Source: Candidatus Methanocomedens sp. (GTDB taxonomy: Archaea > Halobacteriota > Methanosarcinia > Methanosarcinales > Methanocomedenaceae). Taken from it: a DNA stretch of 6,677 bases. The notes beneath the pieces are model-generated. The model made no database searches, had not been told where the DNA came from, and saw only the letters and a list, made by a program, of their open reading frames with translations. This document shows positions 6,168 through 6,677 of the stretch, piece by piece; position 1 is the stretch's first letter; each line of letters opens with the position of its first letter. The position numbers were made by a program, and so were the translations under genes. The stretch lies in NCBI GenBank assembly GCA_013374385.1, contig QBUR01000131.1, forward strand, positions 1-6,677, written 5' to 3'.

Positions 6168-6207
6168 ATGGGGGGCAGTGGCCGGACTGCATTATTCCTG
6201 CCCCCAT
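6168..6207. repeat. Imperfect inverted repeat (10-bp arms with one extra G)
   Basis: The left arm ATGGGGGGCAG (6168-6178) pairs with the right arm CTGCCCCCAT (6198-6207) across a 19-base loop, with one bulged G. A second, mutually exclusive hairpin, GCAGT-GGCCGG-ACTGC (6175-6190), shares bases of the left arm. There is no T run after it, so a classical terminator is doubtful. It could be a structured 3' end for hicBA RNA or a remnant of a mobile-element end. Confidence 0.45.
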
Positions 6208-6249
6208 CTTTCACTAGACTCGCCTATGCCCCTTCAATTCACTCTGGCA

Positions 6250-6555
6250 ATACAAGCCAAATACTCTTTCATGTTGGTGCTTAAATATACAGTGGGATTC
6301 ATGTTTATCCTGTCATTTTTTATGATATTTATGCCAGAAAAGATAGTATGGATATTTACAGATGATATACAGACGATCAAGGAAGCAAGTCTCTACTTAC
6401 AAATAGTAGGAGTGTCCCAAATCCCTTTAGCTTTTAATTTTGTACTCTCAGGTGCGTTAAGAGGTGCTGGAGATACCAAAAGAACATTGAAGATAAATCT
6501 TACTTCTCTTTGGTTAGTACGGATCATACCGGCATTTTTGCTTTCATGGTATTTT
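6250..6555 (+). pseudogene. Truncated MATE-family multidrug/Na+ antiporter remnant
   Basis: About 100 residues in a frame open from 6160 to 6612 match the second half of MATE (NorM/DinF-like) transporters. There is a hydrophobic helix FMFILSFFMIFMPEKIVWIF, the linker DDIQTIKEASLYLQIVG, then the hallmark FNFVLSGALRGAGDTK and the helix start SLWLVRIIPAFLLSWYF. A complete MATE protein has about 450 residues and 12 membrane helices, so everything before the eighth or ninth helix and after the tenth is missing. The sequence before about 6250 and after about 6555 does not continue the family. The fragment is AT-rich relative to the gatA and gatB genes. It has no start or ribosome binding site of its own and is almost certainly non-functional. 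Its right edge merges into the oppositely oriented thiolase fragment. Confidence 0.8.
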
Positions 6556-6677
6556 GAACTTCCACGCCGAGACATAAAACTACCTCGGCAGTTTCTGCCA
6601 GGATCGATTTGATTCCTGTTGTCAGAGCCAATCCACCGGAAGCACAAGCACCTTCTACACGAATAGAAGGTTTGTAG
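6524..6677 (-). pseudogene. Truncated thiolase (acetyl-CoA acetyltransferase family), 5' part beyond the right edge
   Basis: Reading the minus strand from 6676 gives 50 codons to a TGA at 6526-6524. The translation includes IRVEGACASGGLAL, which is the thiolase active-site block with the nucleophilic Cys, then GIKSILAETAEVVLCLGVEVQNTMKAK, the helix and strand that follow in archaeal and SCP-type thiolases. The enzyme family condenses or cleaves acyl-CoAs (acetoacetyl-CoA synthesis for the mevalonate pathway, or beta-oxidation). In a full protein of about 390 residues the Cys lies near residue 85-90, so this copy ends roughly 40 residues after it and lacks the two-thirds that carry the catalytic His and second Cys. 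It is therefore a broken gene unless the break is an assembly error. Homology fades at about 6535-6545, inside the MATE remnant. Confidence 0.75.

Larger units (their letters stand above)
6020..6249. other. Non-coding or decayed stretch between hicA and the MATE remnant
   Basis: I find no credible gene in this interval. A 77-residue frame at 6051-6284 exists but looks like no known family. Its only recognisable part is VQKRAQ, which comes from the nifB-like repeat at 6069-6086. The interval also holds TCGGATG repeated at 6047-6053 and 6056-6062, and the imperfect inverted repeat at 6168-6207. It reads as a junction region made of fragments. Confidence 0.5.

Noticed and set aside
6051..6284. 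77-codon + strand frame starting MPRMWAVQKRAQ
   Set aside because: It has no convincing ribosome binding site, resembles no family, and its only recognisable part is the copied nifB tail. It is best explained as a chance frame through fragments.
6393..6647. 84-codon minus-strand frame over the MATE and thiolase remnants
   Set aside because: The thiolase similarity is in a different minus-strand frame (stop at 6524-6526), and the MATE similarity is on the + strand. This frame matches neither.

Overview
The window most likely comes from a methanogen-related euryarchaeon (Methanosarcinales or an ANME-type relative). The main reasons are the archaeal-style NifB (third radical-SAM Cys followed 7 residues later by a Cys-Glu pair and RPG), the co-occurrence of NifB with GatCAB, AT-rich TATA-like sequence upstream of the first gene, and a thiolase fragment that also looks archaeal. 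This assignment is an inference; there is no rRNA or other definitive marker here.

Left part (1-5223) is an orderly, same-strand gene run. After about 190 bases of leader or promoter DNA come a stand-alone asparagine-synthetase domain protein, gatC, gatA and gatB, followed after 39 bases by nifB. The first four are tightly packed (ATGA overlap, 10-base gap, 0-base gap) and look like one operon. GatCAB is the transamidase that converts Asp-tRNA(Asn), and in bacteria also Glu-tRNA(Gln), to the amidated form. In archaea Gln-tRNA is made by GatDE, so GatCAB here most likely supplies Asn-tRNA(Asn). An ATP-PPi asparagine-synthetase-like domain as first gene therefore suggests an asparagine or amide theme. 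NifB makes the carbide-containing 8Fe core precursor (NifB-co) of the nitrogenase cofactor; no nifHDK genes are visible.

Right part (5224-6677) is accessory and decayed. A 315-base stretch after nifB holds a G9 run and two short ORFs of unknown meaning. It is followed by an overlapping hicB-hicA toxin-antitoxin pair (5539-6019). Beyond it lie an 18-base exact copy of the 3' end of nifB, an imperfect inverted repeat, a C-terminal-half remnant of a MATE-family transporter on the + strand, and a truncated thiolase on the - strand that enters from the right edge and stops inside the MATE remnant.

The most interesting signal is that the end of nifB is duplicated on the far side of the hicBA module, so the module sits between direct repeats next to gene debris. 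This looks like a recombination or insertion hotspot downstream of nifB. I see no CRISPR array, tRNA, rRNA, integrase or transposase, and no clearly new biological system.
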